A stretch of 64,000 nucleotides of DNA, from NCBI RefSeq assembly GCF_018324205.1, contig NZ_AP023356.1:1674001-1738000 (forward strand), written 5' to 3'. Of this stretch, positions 35,757 through 43,696 are shown in pieces. Origin of the DNA: Actinoplanes ianthinogenes (GTDB taxonomy: Bacteria; Actinomycetota; Actinomycetes; Mycobacteriales; Micromonosporaceae). Both the position numbers and the translations under genes were made by a program. The notes beneath the pieces were generated by a model, which saw only the letters and a program-made list of their open reading frames with translations, was not told the DNA's origin and did no database searches. Positions within the stretch are counted from its first letter, which is position 1. Each line of letters begins with the position of its first letter.

Positions 35757-35829
35757 TGGACCTGGGCGGATTCGAACCGCCGACCCCCGGTCTGCCGAAC
35801 CGGTGCGCTACCAGCTGCGCTACAAGCCC
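35757..35829 (-). tRNA. tRNA-Ala (anticodon GGC) with C33
   Basis: Acceptor GGGCTTG/CAGGTCC with the G3-T70 alanine pair, anticodon stem CCGGT/ACCGG with loop TCGGCAG, T-stem GGCGG/CCGCC, A73. Position 33 is C instead of U. Reads GCC. Confidence 0.82.
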
Positions 35830-35837
35830 ATCGTTTC

Positions 35838-35872
35838 CCCGGTCGCCGGCGACGATACCGCCGGCGACCGGG
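35838..35872 (-). promoter_or_regulatory. Strong hairpin inside the tRNA transcript
   Basis: 14-bp perfect stem CCCGGTCGCCGGCG with its complement and a 7-nt loop, between the first tRNA (Trp) and the rest. No T-run follows on the minus strand (GGGGAAACG), so a processing or pausing structure is more likely than a terminator. Confidence 0.5.
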
Positions 35873-35880
35873 ATGAAGAT

Positions 35881-35898
35881 GTGTGTCATCCACTGTGG
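35881..35898 (+). repeat. Right half of the inverted repeat bracketing the array
   Basis: GTGTGTCATCCACTGTGG, 17/18 match to the reverse complement of 33624-33641. The core TCCAC-T-GTGGA is itself palindromic. Confidence 0.5.
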
Positions 35899-35943
35899 AG
35901 TTGTCAAGGATCACGATCGCCGGGACGATGCCGGGATCAGACG

Positions 35944-36015
35944 CACGGGCAGCAGGATTCGAACCCGCATCCAACAGATTTGGAGGCTGTCGCTCTACCG
36001 TTGAGCTACACCCGC
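35944..36015 (-). tRNA. tRNA-Trp (anticodon CCA)
   Basis: First tRNA in transcription order. Acceptor GCGGGTG/TGCCCGT, anticodon stem ACAGC/TCTGT (mismatch 31-39) with loop CTCCAAA, T-stem GCGGG/CCTGC, G73 as expected for Trp. Confidence 0.85.
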
Positions 36016-36022
36016 ATGCAGC

Positions 36023-36061
36023 GAAAATAAAAGCCGCCCGGTCCCGGATCGGGAGGGCGGC
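36023..36061 (-). terminator. Rho-independent terminator immediately before the tRNA array
   Basis: On the minus strand: GCCGCCC then TCCCG-ATC-CGGGA then GGGCGGC, followed by TTTTATTTT. The T-run ends 8 bp before tRNA-Trp begins, leaving no room for a promoter downstream of it. Confidence 0.8.
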
Positions 36062-36082
36062 AGGCCGACGCTAGCTGGATTG

Positions 36083-36232
36083 CTAGCCTCGCCACCGCTC
36101 CGGATCACGCTGCGATTCACCGGGGACCGGCAGATCCTTGATCAGGGCTGCCTGGGGACGACCGGATCGCGCCATGGCGCTCTCACCGCGCAGCATCTGT
36201 CGCTGCGACTCGCTGGCGATCGGCCACCGCAT
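36083..36232 (-). CDS. Small basic ORF (49 residues) upstream of the tRNA array
   Basis: ATG at 36232 with an AAGGGG site about 10 bases upstream, stop at 36083-36085, terminator 22 bp later. The product starts MRWPIASESQRQMLRGE and is rich in Ser, Arg and Gln. It is transcribed towards the tRNAs. I do not recognise it; a short host or mobile-element protein is possible. Confidence 0.4.
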   Translation of the reverse strand: MRWPIASESQRQMLRGESAMARSGRPQAALIKDLPVPGESQRDPERWRG

Positions 36233-36474
36233 GATCGTCTCACCCCTTCCCTGTTCGATCCGCCGTCCGGCCCTTTTCGGCCCGTCCGGCTCGCTGTTGA
36301 TGACTACGTTAAGCGGACCCCGCAGAGCCGGCAATACATTTAATTGTCGAAGGGCGAACGCCACACTGAATCCTGACACCCTCCACACACGACCCGATCG
36401 GGCGTTGACGACACGAGGCGGACTCCGCAGGCTTGGTCCCCATGGCCGCGAACGCCTCGCAAGAAAGGGCCCCG

Positions 36475-37539
36475 ATGAGCGATCTGACGGTCTCCTACAA
36501 CGGGCGCGAGGTCGTCCTGCCGCCGGGCCGCTCCGCCTCCTTCGGCCGCGACCAGGGCTGCGACATCTGCCTGGATCCGGACGACCTGTGGGTGAGCCGC
36601 ACCGCCGGCGAGTTCCGGTACGACGAACGCGGTTGGTCCGTGGTGAACGTCAGCGGCAAGCGGACCCTGCACCTGTCCACCGACGGCGTCGTGGTTCCGC
36701 TGCCGCCGACCCTGCCACCGACCGAGCCGGCCACCTGGCCGCTGACCGGCGCCTCCTGCGACCTGCACCTGTTCGGCGAGGACGGGCTGTACACCCTCGG
36801 CCTGCGACTGACCGGCCCGGCCGGCCCGGCACTCCCCCGGGCCGGCGGAGCATCCGGACTCACTCCGGAACGGCGCCGGATCGCGGCGGCGCTGGGGTCG
36901 AATTACTTCCTGCCCTGGCCGGAGTACGATCCGGCGCCCCGCAGCTACCGGGACACCGCCGGCTCGCTGGGCCTACCGGAGTCGAAGGTGGTCGACGAGA
37001 TCGGCCGGCTCCGCCGCATACTGGCCCGCGCACGGGTGCTGCCCGACCAGCCGGACGCGGACCCGCGCCGTCCGGTCGTCGAGTGGTTGATCGCGCTCGG
37101 CTGGGTCACGGCGGCCGACCTCCGGCCCCTGCCGCCCGGCGCGGGCCAGCCGCGGCGGCTGACCACCCGGGCACCGTCCGACCATGGAAGCCACGACGCA
37201 GGCACCTCCCCGCTCCACGACGAGGTCATCCGGATCGCTGAGGAGACAGCCCGGCACATCGCCCCGCACCTGCGACAGAGACTGGCGGCGCACTACGGGC
37301 CGCAATGGTCCACCCTGGTCGGGCCGGGCGGCCGCCCGGCCTCCCTGCGAGATTTCCGGCAGTGTCTGGCGTTGCTGGCTTTCGATCAGGCAACCGTGGG
37401 CTGGGCCGTCCAGTCGTGCCGGAACGACGCCCGGCAACTCAACCACTTGGCCAACAGGGCGGCTCACCGGGACACGCTGGACGGTGGTGACGTACATCGG
37501 GCGCGCCTGCTCGGTGCCCAGATCCGCGAGCGCTTCTGA
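36475..37539 (+). CDS. FHA-domain protein with winged-helix and HEPN-like C-terminus
   Basis: 354 residues from the ATG at 36475 (AAAGGG site). Residues 1-110 form an FHA phosphothreonine-binding domain (SFGRDQGCDICL, VSRTAGEF, NVSGKRTLHL). Residues ~125-225 look like a winged helix (LTPERRRIAAALG, LGLPESKVVDEIGRLR). The C-terminal ~100 residues are helical, ending ARQLNHLANRAAHRDTLD, which recalls HEPN-type RNx(3)H segments although the expected first Arg is Ala. It overlaps the kinase start (TGATG), so the kinase probably phosphorylates or recruits it. Confidence 0.7.
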   Translation: MSDLTVSYNGREVVLPPGRSASFGRDQGCDICLDPDDLWVSRTAGEFRYDERGWSVVNVSGKRTLHLSTDGVVVPLPPTLPPTEPATWPLTGASCDLHLFGEDGLYTLGLRLTGPAGPALPRAGGASGLTPERRRIAAALGSNYFLPWPEYDPAPRSYRDTAGSLGLPESKVVDEIGRLRRILARARVLPDQPDADPRRPVVEWLIALGWVTAADLRPLPPGAGQPRRLTTRAPSDHGSHDAGTSPLHDEVIRIAEETARHIAPHLRQRLAAHYGPQWSTLVGPGGRPASLRDFRQCLALLAFDQATVGWAVQSCRNDARQLNHLANRAAHRDTLDGGDVHRARLLGAQIRERF

Positions 37540-39107
37540 TGTCCGGCGACTATCACGTCGGACCGCCCGACGATCCGGACAAGTACCGGCTGCGACACGA
37601 GGTCGGTGTGGGTGGCGAGGGGGCCCTGTGGCAGGCCGAACACGAGATCCACGGTGGTTCTGAACTGGTCGCCATCAAGATGCTTCGCCCGGATCGGGAT
37701 GTCACGGAGTGGCGTACTCGGTGGATGGAACAGGCGGACCTGCTCCGGCACATCAGCGGGCCGGGGATCGTGGCGGTGCATTCCGCGTTCCTCGGGGCCG
37801 AACGACATCCGCCCGGCGCCGCCGGAGCTCCCGACACCACGCTGTACCTGGTGATGAACTGGGTCGACGGCGACAATCTCTACGACCGGCAGCCGTTCAG
37901 CCGTAAGGACGCGTTTCGCACGCTCGGTCAGATCGCCTCCATTCTCGATCGCTTGCACAGCGGGGCGGCGACGGGCTCCGGGCGGGTGGTGTGCCACGGG
38001 GATCTCTCCCCGGCCAACGTGATGATCAACCAGGACGGCCAGGCGATCCTGATCGACTTCGGGCTGTCGCAGCTCCGGCGGACTACCGCGGACGCTCCGA
38101 TGGGAACGCCCGGATACATCGCCCCGGAGTTGTTCTCCGGCGGCGAGTACAGCCCGGCCTCCGACCGGTACGCGTTCGGTTGCCTGGCCGTCTTCCTGCT
38201 GACCGGCGCTCCACCGGCTGACGAGCCGGCGAAGCAGCTGGCCGCCCACCAGGGTGTGCCGCCGGAGGTGGTCGCCCCGATCTTCGCAGCAGAACCGGAC
38301 GACCGGCCGGGCGCCGCGGAGTGGCTGCGTTCCATCCGCAACAGCGCGACCACCGCGATCGGCGCGGACTCCGTGGCGCCCCGCCCGCCGATGCCGACGG
38401 CGGTACCGGCCGCGGGTTCGAACACCCTGGGTTTCGTGATCCTCTCGCTGCTGGTGGTCAGCCTGATCTGGTTGTCGGCGCTGAACGAGTACTCGAACGC
38501 CACGCTGATGCACATCGCCGGGCAGATCCTGCTGCCGGTGGCCGTCGCGGCACCCTTGGTGGCGGTCGGCATGTCCCTGGCGGCCTATCCGTCACGCTCG
38601 GTCCGGCTCGGCGCGGCGGCCGTCCTGGTCGGAGGCGGATTTCTGCTCGGGCGAGCGGCCTTGTCGGGCTTGTGGTGGACGGCGGAGGCCAACGCCGTGG
38701 CGGCTGTCCTCAGCTTCTTGATCGTCCTGCTTTCCGTGCCGGTCGGGTTCTTCCTGCGCAGAGTTTCGGCGCCACCGCGGTGGAAGACCCTGCCGACCTG
38801 GTTGGGGCTGGTGGCCGTCGGGATCGGCGGCGGTGCCGCCATTCCACCGATCATCGAATTGGCGCGTTTCCGGCCGGGAGAGAGCATGGTGGAGCCGGTC
38901 GGCCTGGGTTTCGTCACGACGGTGTCAGCCGCTCTCGTCGCCATGATCGCGTATTTCATGGTTCAGGTGCCCGGCAGCGGCAGGGCACTCGGCCGCTTGG
39001 CGCGGCTGCTGCGTCGCGTCCGGCGATCCGTGATCGTCGCGCTCGCCGCCGTGTATGTCTTGCTGTGCTGCACCTTCTTCATCCTGGCCGGCAATTCCTC
39101 GTTCTGA
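37539..39107 (+). CDS. Ser/Thr protein kinase with C-terminal membrane domain
   Basis: 522 residues. Kinase domain ~1-270: Gly loop GVGGEGALW, VAIK lysine, catalytic loop HGDLSPANVM (Asp155), DFG at 173-175, GTPGYIAPE. The catalytic loop has HGD rather than HRD. Then a short Pro-rich linker and seven to eight membrane helices (~295-520). No extracellular PASTA domain. Translationally coupled to the FHA protein; the pair resembles actinobacterial signalling modules. Confidence 0.85.
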   Translation: MSGDYHVGPPDDPDKYRLRHEVGVGGEGALWQAEHEIHGGSELVAIKMLRPDRDVTEWRTRWMEQADLLRHISGPGIVAVHSAFLGAERHPPGAAGAPDTTLYLVMNWVDGDNLYDRQPFSRKDAFRTLGQIASILDRLHSGAATGSGRVVCHGDLSPANVMINQDGQAILIDFGLSQLRRTTADAPMGTPGYIAPELFSGGEYSPASDRYAFGCLAVFLLTGAPPADEPAKQLAAHQGVPPEVVAPIFAAEPDDRPGAAEWLRSIRNSATTAIGADSVAPRPPMPTAVPAAGSNTLGFVILSLLVVSLIWLSALNEYSNATLMHIAGQILLPVAVAAPLVAVGMSLAAYPSRSVRLGAAAVLVGGGFLLGRAALSGLWWTAEANAVAAVLSFLIVLLSVPVGFFLRRVSAPPRWKTLPTWLGLVAVGIGGGAAIPPIIELARFRPGESMVEPVGLGFVTTVSAALVAMIAYFMVQVPGSGRALGRLARLLRRVRRSVIVALAAVYVLLCCTFFILAGNSSF

Positions 39108-39142
39108 GAGACAGCCACGGCTAGCGGAGGGCAAAAACGGGT

Positions 39143-39337
39143 ATGTGCCCCACCATGAGTGATCTTGAGCCGGAGAGCTTCGCCGAGTTCGTGACCACGG
39201 ATGGGCCTGGTTCGGCGGATGTCAGCCAGCTGCCGCCGGTGGACGATGCGGACACCGGGGAGACCGAGTCCGCGCTGCGGGACGACGACGTGGAACGCGT
39301 GCCGGAGGAGGCGGACGAGCAGGAGTTGTACCGATGA
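39143..39337 (+). CDS. Small acidic protein
   Basis: Up to 64 residues (ATG 39143, 12 bases after GGAGG; an inner ATG at 39155 gives 60). Strongly acidic, ending DDDVERVPEEADEQELYR. No hydrophobic segment. Directly downstream of the kinase and followed by a strong terminator. Unknown function. Confidence 0.5.
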   Translation: MCPTMSDLEPESFAEFVTTDGPGSADVSQLPPVDDADTGETESALRDDDVERVPEEADEQELYR

Positions 39338-39374
39338 GCCGAGGCCGGGCCCCCACCCGGGGCCCGGCCTCGGC
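39338..39374. terminator. Hairpin between convergent genes
   Basis: 16-bp perfect stem GCCGAGGCCGGGCCCC with its complement, 5-nt loop CACCC. It lies directly after the small acidic gene and 13 bp before the end of the minus-strand MFS gene. Confidence 0.75.
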
Positions 39375-39386
39375 GACCGGATGAGC

Positions 39387-40826
39387 TCAGACCTCGACCG
39401 GGGTGAGCTCGGGCAGCGCCGCCGGCGTCGTCTCCGGCGTGGAGGCGGCGGCGCGGCGGGCCGGGACCAGCAGCGCGACCAGGAACGCGGCCGCGCTGGC
39501 GCCCGCGAGCAGCAGGAACGCCTCGGTGTAGCCGGACTCGGCGGGCAGGCCGTGCGCGCCGGGGTGGCCGGTGACCACGGAGCTGACGACGGCGGTGCCG
39601 ATCGAGGCGCCGATGGTGCGGATGTTGGTGTTCATGCCGCTGGCGACCCCGGTCTGGTGCATCGGGACGCTCTGCACGATCAGGTTGATCATCGAGGAGT
39701 AGAGCAGGCCGAGGCCGATGCCGAAGACCGCGCCGGCGACCGCGACCAGGACCCTGCTGTCGTGGGCGAGCGCCAGGCTGAGCGCGGCGAGCGTGCCCAG
39801 GCCGGCACCGATGAGCAGCTGCGCCTTGTTGCTGACCCAGCGGGTGAGCGGGCCGCTCAAGGAGCCGAACACGGCCATGGCCACCATCATCGGGAGCATC
39901 AGCAGGCCGGCGCCGGTCACCGTGGCGCCGAATCCGTAACCGGTGCTGGCCGGGACCTGCATGAGCTGCGGCAGGAAGGCGAAGACGCCGAACATCGCGG
40001 CGCCGAAGAGCAGCGAGACCAGGTTGGTGGTCCAGACCGCGGGCAGGCGCATCATCCGCATGTCGATCAGGGGCTCGGCCGACCGCAGCTCGCTGAGCAT
40101 CCAGCCGGCGAAGAAGACCACGGCAAGAGCGAAGGCGATCAGCGTACGCCCGGACGCCCAGCCCCAGGTGGCGCCCTTGCTCAACGGGAGCAGCAGGGCG
40201 ACGAGCCAGCCGGCCAGCAGCACGGCGGAGAGCCAGTTGATCCGCCCGCGAACGCCCGCCGGCGACGGTGGCACGACCCGCCAGGCGGCGAGGGCGACCA
40301 GGGTGACGGCGACCATCGGGATCCAGAACAGCCAGCGCCAGTCGAGCCAGCCGACGATCGGGCCGGCCAGCACGATGCCGAGACCGCTGCCGCTGGCGAT
40401 GACGGCGGCGAGGATGCCGATCGCGGAGGACACCCGGTGCGGCGGGTAGACGTCGCGGATGATGCCGAAGGAGATCGGGAAGACGGCGGCGCCGAGGCCC
40501 TGCACGACGCGGGCGACGATCAGCACCGTCACGCTCGGGGCGACGGCGGCGAGCAGGCAGCCCAGGGCGATGGCGCCGAGCGCGACCAGCAGGGTGCGGT
40601 CCTTGCCGATGGTGTCGGCGATCCGGCCCATCAGTGGGGTGGCCACCGAGGCGGCGAGCAGCCAGGCGGTCAGCACCCACGTGACCGTGCCGGTGGTGGT
40701 GTGCAGGTCCTGCTGGATCGTCGGCAGGACCGGGGTGACCAGGGACTGCATGAGGGCGAACGCGGCAGCGGCCGCGGCCAGCACCGAGAAGGTGACTCGC
40801 GGGGTCGCCTGGTAAAGTCGAGGCAT
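39387..40826 (-). CDS. MFS exporter, DHA2 (14-TM) family
   Basis: 479 residues, about 14 membrane helices. Motif A-like GRIADTIGKDRTLLVAL, helix-5 GSGLGIVLAGPIVGW, first-helix SLVTPVLPTIQQDL. Divergent from a TetR regulator with an operator between them, the standard layout for a repressor-controlled pump. Its -10-like TAATCT lies only 6 bp before the ATG, so the mRNA may be leaderless. Confidence 0.85.
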   Translation of the reverse strand: MPRLYQATPRVTFSVLAAAAAAFALMQSLVTPVLPTIQQDLHTTTGTVTWVLTAWLLAASVATPLMGRIADTIGKDRTLLVALGAIALGCLLAAVAPSVTVLIVARVVQGLGAAVFPISFGIIRDVYPPHRVSSAIGILAAVIASGSGLGIVLAGPIVGWLDWRWLFWIPMVAVTLVALAAWRVVPPSPAGVRGRINWLSAVLLAGWLVALLLPLSKGATWGWASGRTLIAFALAVVFFAGWMLSELRSAEPLIDMRMMRLPAVWTTNLVSLLFGAAMFGVFAFLPQLMQVPASTGYGFGATVTGAGLLMLPMMVAMAVFGSLSGPLTRWVSNKAQLLIGAGLGTLAALSLALAHDSRVLVAVAGAVFGIGLGLLYSSMINLIVQSVPMHQTGVASGMNTNIRTIGASIGTAVVSSVVTGHPGAHGLPAESGYTEAFLLLAGASAAAFLVALLVPARRAAASTPETTPAALPELTPVEV

Positions 40827-40839
40827 GCCTCCAGATTAG

Positions 40840-40855
40840 CGGAGGGGTGCCTCCG
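40840..40855. promoter_or_regulatory. Probable TetR operator between MFS and TetR genes
   Basis: CGGAGG-GGTG-CCTCCG, a perfect 6-bp inverted repeat, between TTGCAA and TAATCT on the minus strand, i.e. in the spacer of the pump promoter. Confidence 0.6.
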
Positions 40856-40900
40856 GTTTGCAAGCGGGTTTCGCCCGGGGGTGACGTGAGGAGGGTCACC

Positions 40901-41461
40901 ATGTCTGACGTGCCGGTCGCGGTGCGCCGCCCCCAGCGGGCCGACGCGCGGCGTAACTTCGACGCGCTGCTCGCCGCCGCCCGGGAGATCTTCGCGGAGC
41001 AGAGCACCGACGCGTCGCTGGAGGAGATCGCCCGGCGCGCGGGCGTCGGCATCGGCACGCTGTACCGGAATTTCCCCACCCGGCGGGACCTGTTCGAGGC
41101 GGTCTACGTCGAGGAGATCAACCAGCTCAGCGCGGCCGCCGAGGCGGTCGCCGACCTGCCGCCGTGGGAGGCGCTGCGGGCCTGGCTGGACCGGTTCGTG
41201 GGCTACGTGGTGACCAAGCGCGCGGTGATGGACGCGCTGAACCGGGATTCGGAGCTGTTCAAGGCCTGCCGGGTCACCATGTACACGGCCGGCGAGCCCC
41301 TGATGGAGCGGGCCCGGGCGGCCGGCGACGTGCGGGCGGACGCGAGCTTCGACGACGTGCTGCGGATGATCTCGGGCCTGGTGTCCGGCACGTTCGTCGA
41401 CGAGGCGCAGCGGGACCGGGTGCTGACCTTCGCGCTCGACGGGATCCGGGCCCGCGGCTGA
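40901..41461 (+). CDS. TetR-family transcriptional regulator
   Basis: 186 residues from the ATG at 40901 (GAGGAGGG site). N-terminal TetR HTH: ADARRNFDALLAAAREIF, then SLEEIARRAGVGIGTLYRNFPTRRDLFEAVY. The C-terminal ligand domain resembles regulators paired with drug pumps. It most likely represses the divergent MFS gene and itself. Confidence 0.88.
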   Translation: MSDVPVAVRRPQRADARRNFDALLAAAREIFAEQSTDASLEEIARRAGVGIGTLYRNFPTRRDLFEAVYVEEINQLSAAAEAVADLPPWEALRAWLDRFVGYVVTKRAVMDALNRDSELFKACRVTMYTAGEPLMERARAAGDVRADASFDDVLRMISGLVSGTFVDEAQRDRVLTFALDGIRARG

Positions 41462-41477
41462 CGAGGGCGGCCGCGGG

Positions 41478-42083
41478 TCACGTGCTGTGGGCGTACGCCG
41501 AATCGGGTTTTTTGATCGTGAAGCCTGTGACGATCAGGTAGAGCGCCGCGGCGTAGGTGGTCATGATCAGGACGCCGGAGGCCGGGACGTGCAGGTCGGC
41601 GGCGCCGGCGCCGATCATGAGGTCGGAGAGCAGGAAGAGGGCGCCGCCTGCGGCGGTGCGGCGGGAGACGCCGACGGCCGCGGCGGCCATGGCGGCGAGG
41701 GCCAGGCTGTAGATCAGGATCGGGATGCGCAGGGCGCCCAGCCGGCTCCCGAGCAGGGCGTTCACCGTGGCCCAGAGGATGCCGTAAACGATGAAGGCCG
41801 GGATGCGCGGGCGGGCACGGCGCAGGAACGCGGTGAGGAAGCAGAGCTGGGCGCCGAGGAAGAAGGCCATCCCGGCGAGGAAGGCCGACCGGCCGTCGAT
41901 CAGCAGGGCTACGTCGCCGAGGAAGGCGAAGACCAGGCCGGCGCTGAGCCAGCTCCGCTCCCGGACGTACCAGAGCAGGAGCGGTGCCAGCAGCGGCTTC
42001 GTCACCCACTGGACGGCGGTCCAGCCGGCCGCCACCGCGATCACCTCGAGGATCGCGACGGCCAGGAAGAGCTTGAGTTTCAT
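41478..42083 (-). CDS. Lysoplasmalogenase (YhhN/TMEM86 family)
   Basis: 201 residues with about eight membrane helices. Family marks: VTKPLLAPLLLWYV near residue 28 and FLGDVALL near 56, plus LSDLMIGAG. The family hydrolyses the vinyl-ether bond of lysoplasmalogens. It overlaps the desaturase stop by ATGA. Its last codons (TIKKPDSAYAHST) are encoded by dispersed motif copy 3. Confidence 0.8.
   Translation of the reverse strand: MKLKLFLAVAILEVIAVAAGWTAVQWVTKPLLAPLLLWYVRERSWLSAGLVFAFLGDVALLIDGRSAFLAGMAFFLGAQLCFLTAFLRRARPRIPAFIVYGILWATVNALLGSRLGALRIPILIYSLALAAMAAAAVGVSRRTAAGGALFLLSDLMIGAGAADLHVPASGVLIMTTYAAALYLIVTGFTIKKPDSAYAHST
41491..41517 (+). repeat. Dispersed motif copy 3
   Basis: GCGTACGC, CGAATCGGG, TTTTTTGATC, lying within the C-terminal codons of the lysoplasmalogenase gene. 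Confidence 0.6.
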
Positions 42084-42907
42084 CCGGCGGGCTGCCAGCC
42101 GGGCCGGCCGAACACGTAGCCGAGACGGGCCCGCCAGCCGGTGGCGGCGCGCAGGTCACGCCAGATCGCGGCGTACTCGTGAGTGGCCACCTTGAGCGGG
42201 TTGTACGTGGTGATGTTCGTGGTCAGGCCGTACGTGACCCGCTCGCCCTCCGGCTCGAAGCTGCGGAACATCCGGTCCCAGACGATCAGGATGCCGCCGT
42301 AGTTGCGGTCCAGGTACGGGTCGTTGGAGCCGTGGTGCACCCGGTGGTGGGACGGGGTGTTGAAGAACCACTCGATCGGCCGGGGCAGGCGGTCGATCCG
42401 CTCGGTGTGCAGGAAGAACTGGTACGCCAGGCTGATCGACTGCTGCAAGAAGATCATCCACGGTGGGAAGCCGAGCAGCGCCAGGGGCAGCCAGAACGGC
42501 AGCGACGTCATCGGGGTCCAGCTCTGCCGCAGCGCGGTGGACAGGTTGTAGAACTGGCTGGAGTGGTGCACCACGTGGCTGGCCCAGAGCACCCGGACCT
42601 CGTGGTGCAGCCGGTGGAACCAGTAATAGGCGAGGTCGTCGGCGAAGAACAGCAGCACCCAGACCCACCAGTGATGCGGGTCCAGTCTGATCGGGCTGAG
42701 GACGTAGAGACCGGCGTAGACGACGGCGGTGAACAGCTTCCACGGGAAACCGATCACCTGGCTGCCGGCGCCCATGGTCAGGCTGGTCGCGGTGTCCCGG
42801 GCCTCGTAACCACGCTCCTCGTCGTCGGGCAGGAAGCGGTAGGACAACACCTCCATGACGATCAGCAGCAGGAAGGCGGGGACGGCGTAGAGCACGGCGG
42901 GAATCAA
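42080..42907 (-). CDS. Sterol desaturase / fatty-acid hydroxylase family protein
   Basis: 275 residues from a TTG at 42907 that overlaps the GntR stop and has AAGGAGA 8 bases upstream. Di-iron histidine clusters FHRLHHE, HVVHHSS and HRVHHG, with four membrane helices. It oxidises a membrane lipid chain. In one operon with a GntR regulator and lysoplasmalogenase, pointing to ether- or plasmalogen-lipid metabolism. Confidence 0.83.
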   Translation of the reverse strand: MIPAVLYAVPAFLLLIVMEVLSYRFLPDDEERGYEARDTATSLTMGAGSQVIGFPWKLFTAVVYAGLYVLSPIRLDPHHWWVWVLLFFADDLAYYWFHRLHHEVRVLWASHVVHHSSQFYNLSTALRQSWTPMTSLPFWLPLALLGFPPWMIFLQQSISLAYQFFLHTERIDRLPRPIEWFFNTPSHHRVHHGSNDPYLDRNYGGILIVWDRMFRSFEPEGERVTYGLTTNITTYNPLKVATHEYAAIWRDLRAATGWRARLGYVFGRPGWQPAG

Positions 42908-43599
42908 CGGACGGTCTCCTTCGCTTGCAGGAGGCCGCGCGCGGCCTCCTCGGCCTCGGCAGCGCCGCCTGCCTCGATCAGGGCGGCGAGCTTGCGATGG
43001 GCGGCCACGTTCAGGATCTCTTCGGTACGCAGGTGGGGCGGCACCTGTCCGACCGCCAGCGTCCCGGCGGTCAGGCTGTTGAAGGCCAGCAGGTACGCGA
43101 TGTTGCCGGAGCCCTCGATGATCCGCCGCCACAGGGCGAGGTCGGCGAGCCGCATCGCGGCCAGGTCGGGAACCGCGGCGGCGTAGGCCTCCACGGCGTC
43201 GCTCACCCGTCGTTTCGCCTCGGGGGTGGCCCGCAGGGCGCAGAGCCGGGCGGCGTCGGCGCCGATGCAGGCGCGCATCTCCAGCACGTCCCGGGCCAGC
43301 GTCTCGACCGGCAGCACGTCCTCGGCGGCGGTCAGCGCCATCGCCAGGTCGAGCCCGGCGGTGGCCCGCCAGTCGAGGACCCGGGTGGCGCCGCCCTGAC
43401 TGACCTTGACCAGGCCGAGCTGCTGCAACCGGCGCAGCGCCTCGCGGATCGCGTGCCGGTTGACCTCGAACGTCGCGGCCAGCTCACGCTCGCTGGGCAG
43501 CGCGTCGCCGGCCGGGTAACGACCGCTCAGGACGGCGTCGCGCAGCTGCCCGAACACGTGGTCGGAGACGGACTGGCGGGGTGCGGGATCGAAATCCAT
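42904..43599 (-). CDS. GntR-family (FadR subfamily) regulator
   Basis: 231 residues from the ATG at 43599. wHTH: QLRDAVLSGRYPAGDALPSERELAATFEVNRHAIREALRRLQQLGLV. The C-terminal FCD-like helical domain binds a small effector. First gene of the operon with the desaturase. A perfect palindromic site lies 36 bp upstream. Confidence 0.87.
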   Translation of the reverse strand: MDFDPAPRQSVSDHVFGQLRDAVLSGRYPAGDALPSERELAATFEVNRHAIREALRRLQQLGLVKVSQGGATRVLDWRATAGLDLAMALTAAEDVLPVETLARDVLEMRACIGADAARLCALRATPEAKRRVSDAVEAYAAAVPDLAAMRLADLALWRRIIEGSGNIAYLLAFNSLTAGTLAVGQVPPHLRTEEILNVAAHRKLAALIEAGGAAEAEEAARGLLQAKETVR

Positions 43600-43634
43600 G
43601 GACGGCAGTGTGCCCGGCAACACATCAACCCGTC

Positions 43635-43651
43635 AACTGGTTGGACCAGTT
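43635..43651. promoter_or_regulatory. GntR/FadR-type operator
   Basis: AACTGGT-TGG-ACCAGTT, a perfect 7-bp inverted repeat containing the TGGTnnnACCA core typical of FadR-type sites. Confidence 0.7.
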
Positions 43652-43696
43652 AGCGCACCGGAAAAAGCCGGGACGTCTCCGCCCCGGCTGCGATCG

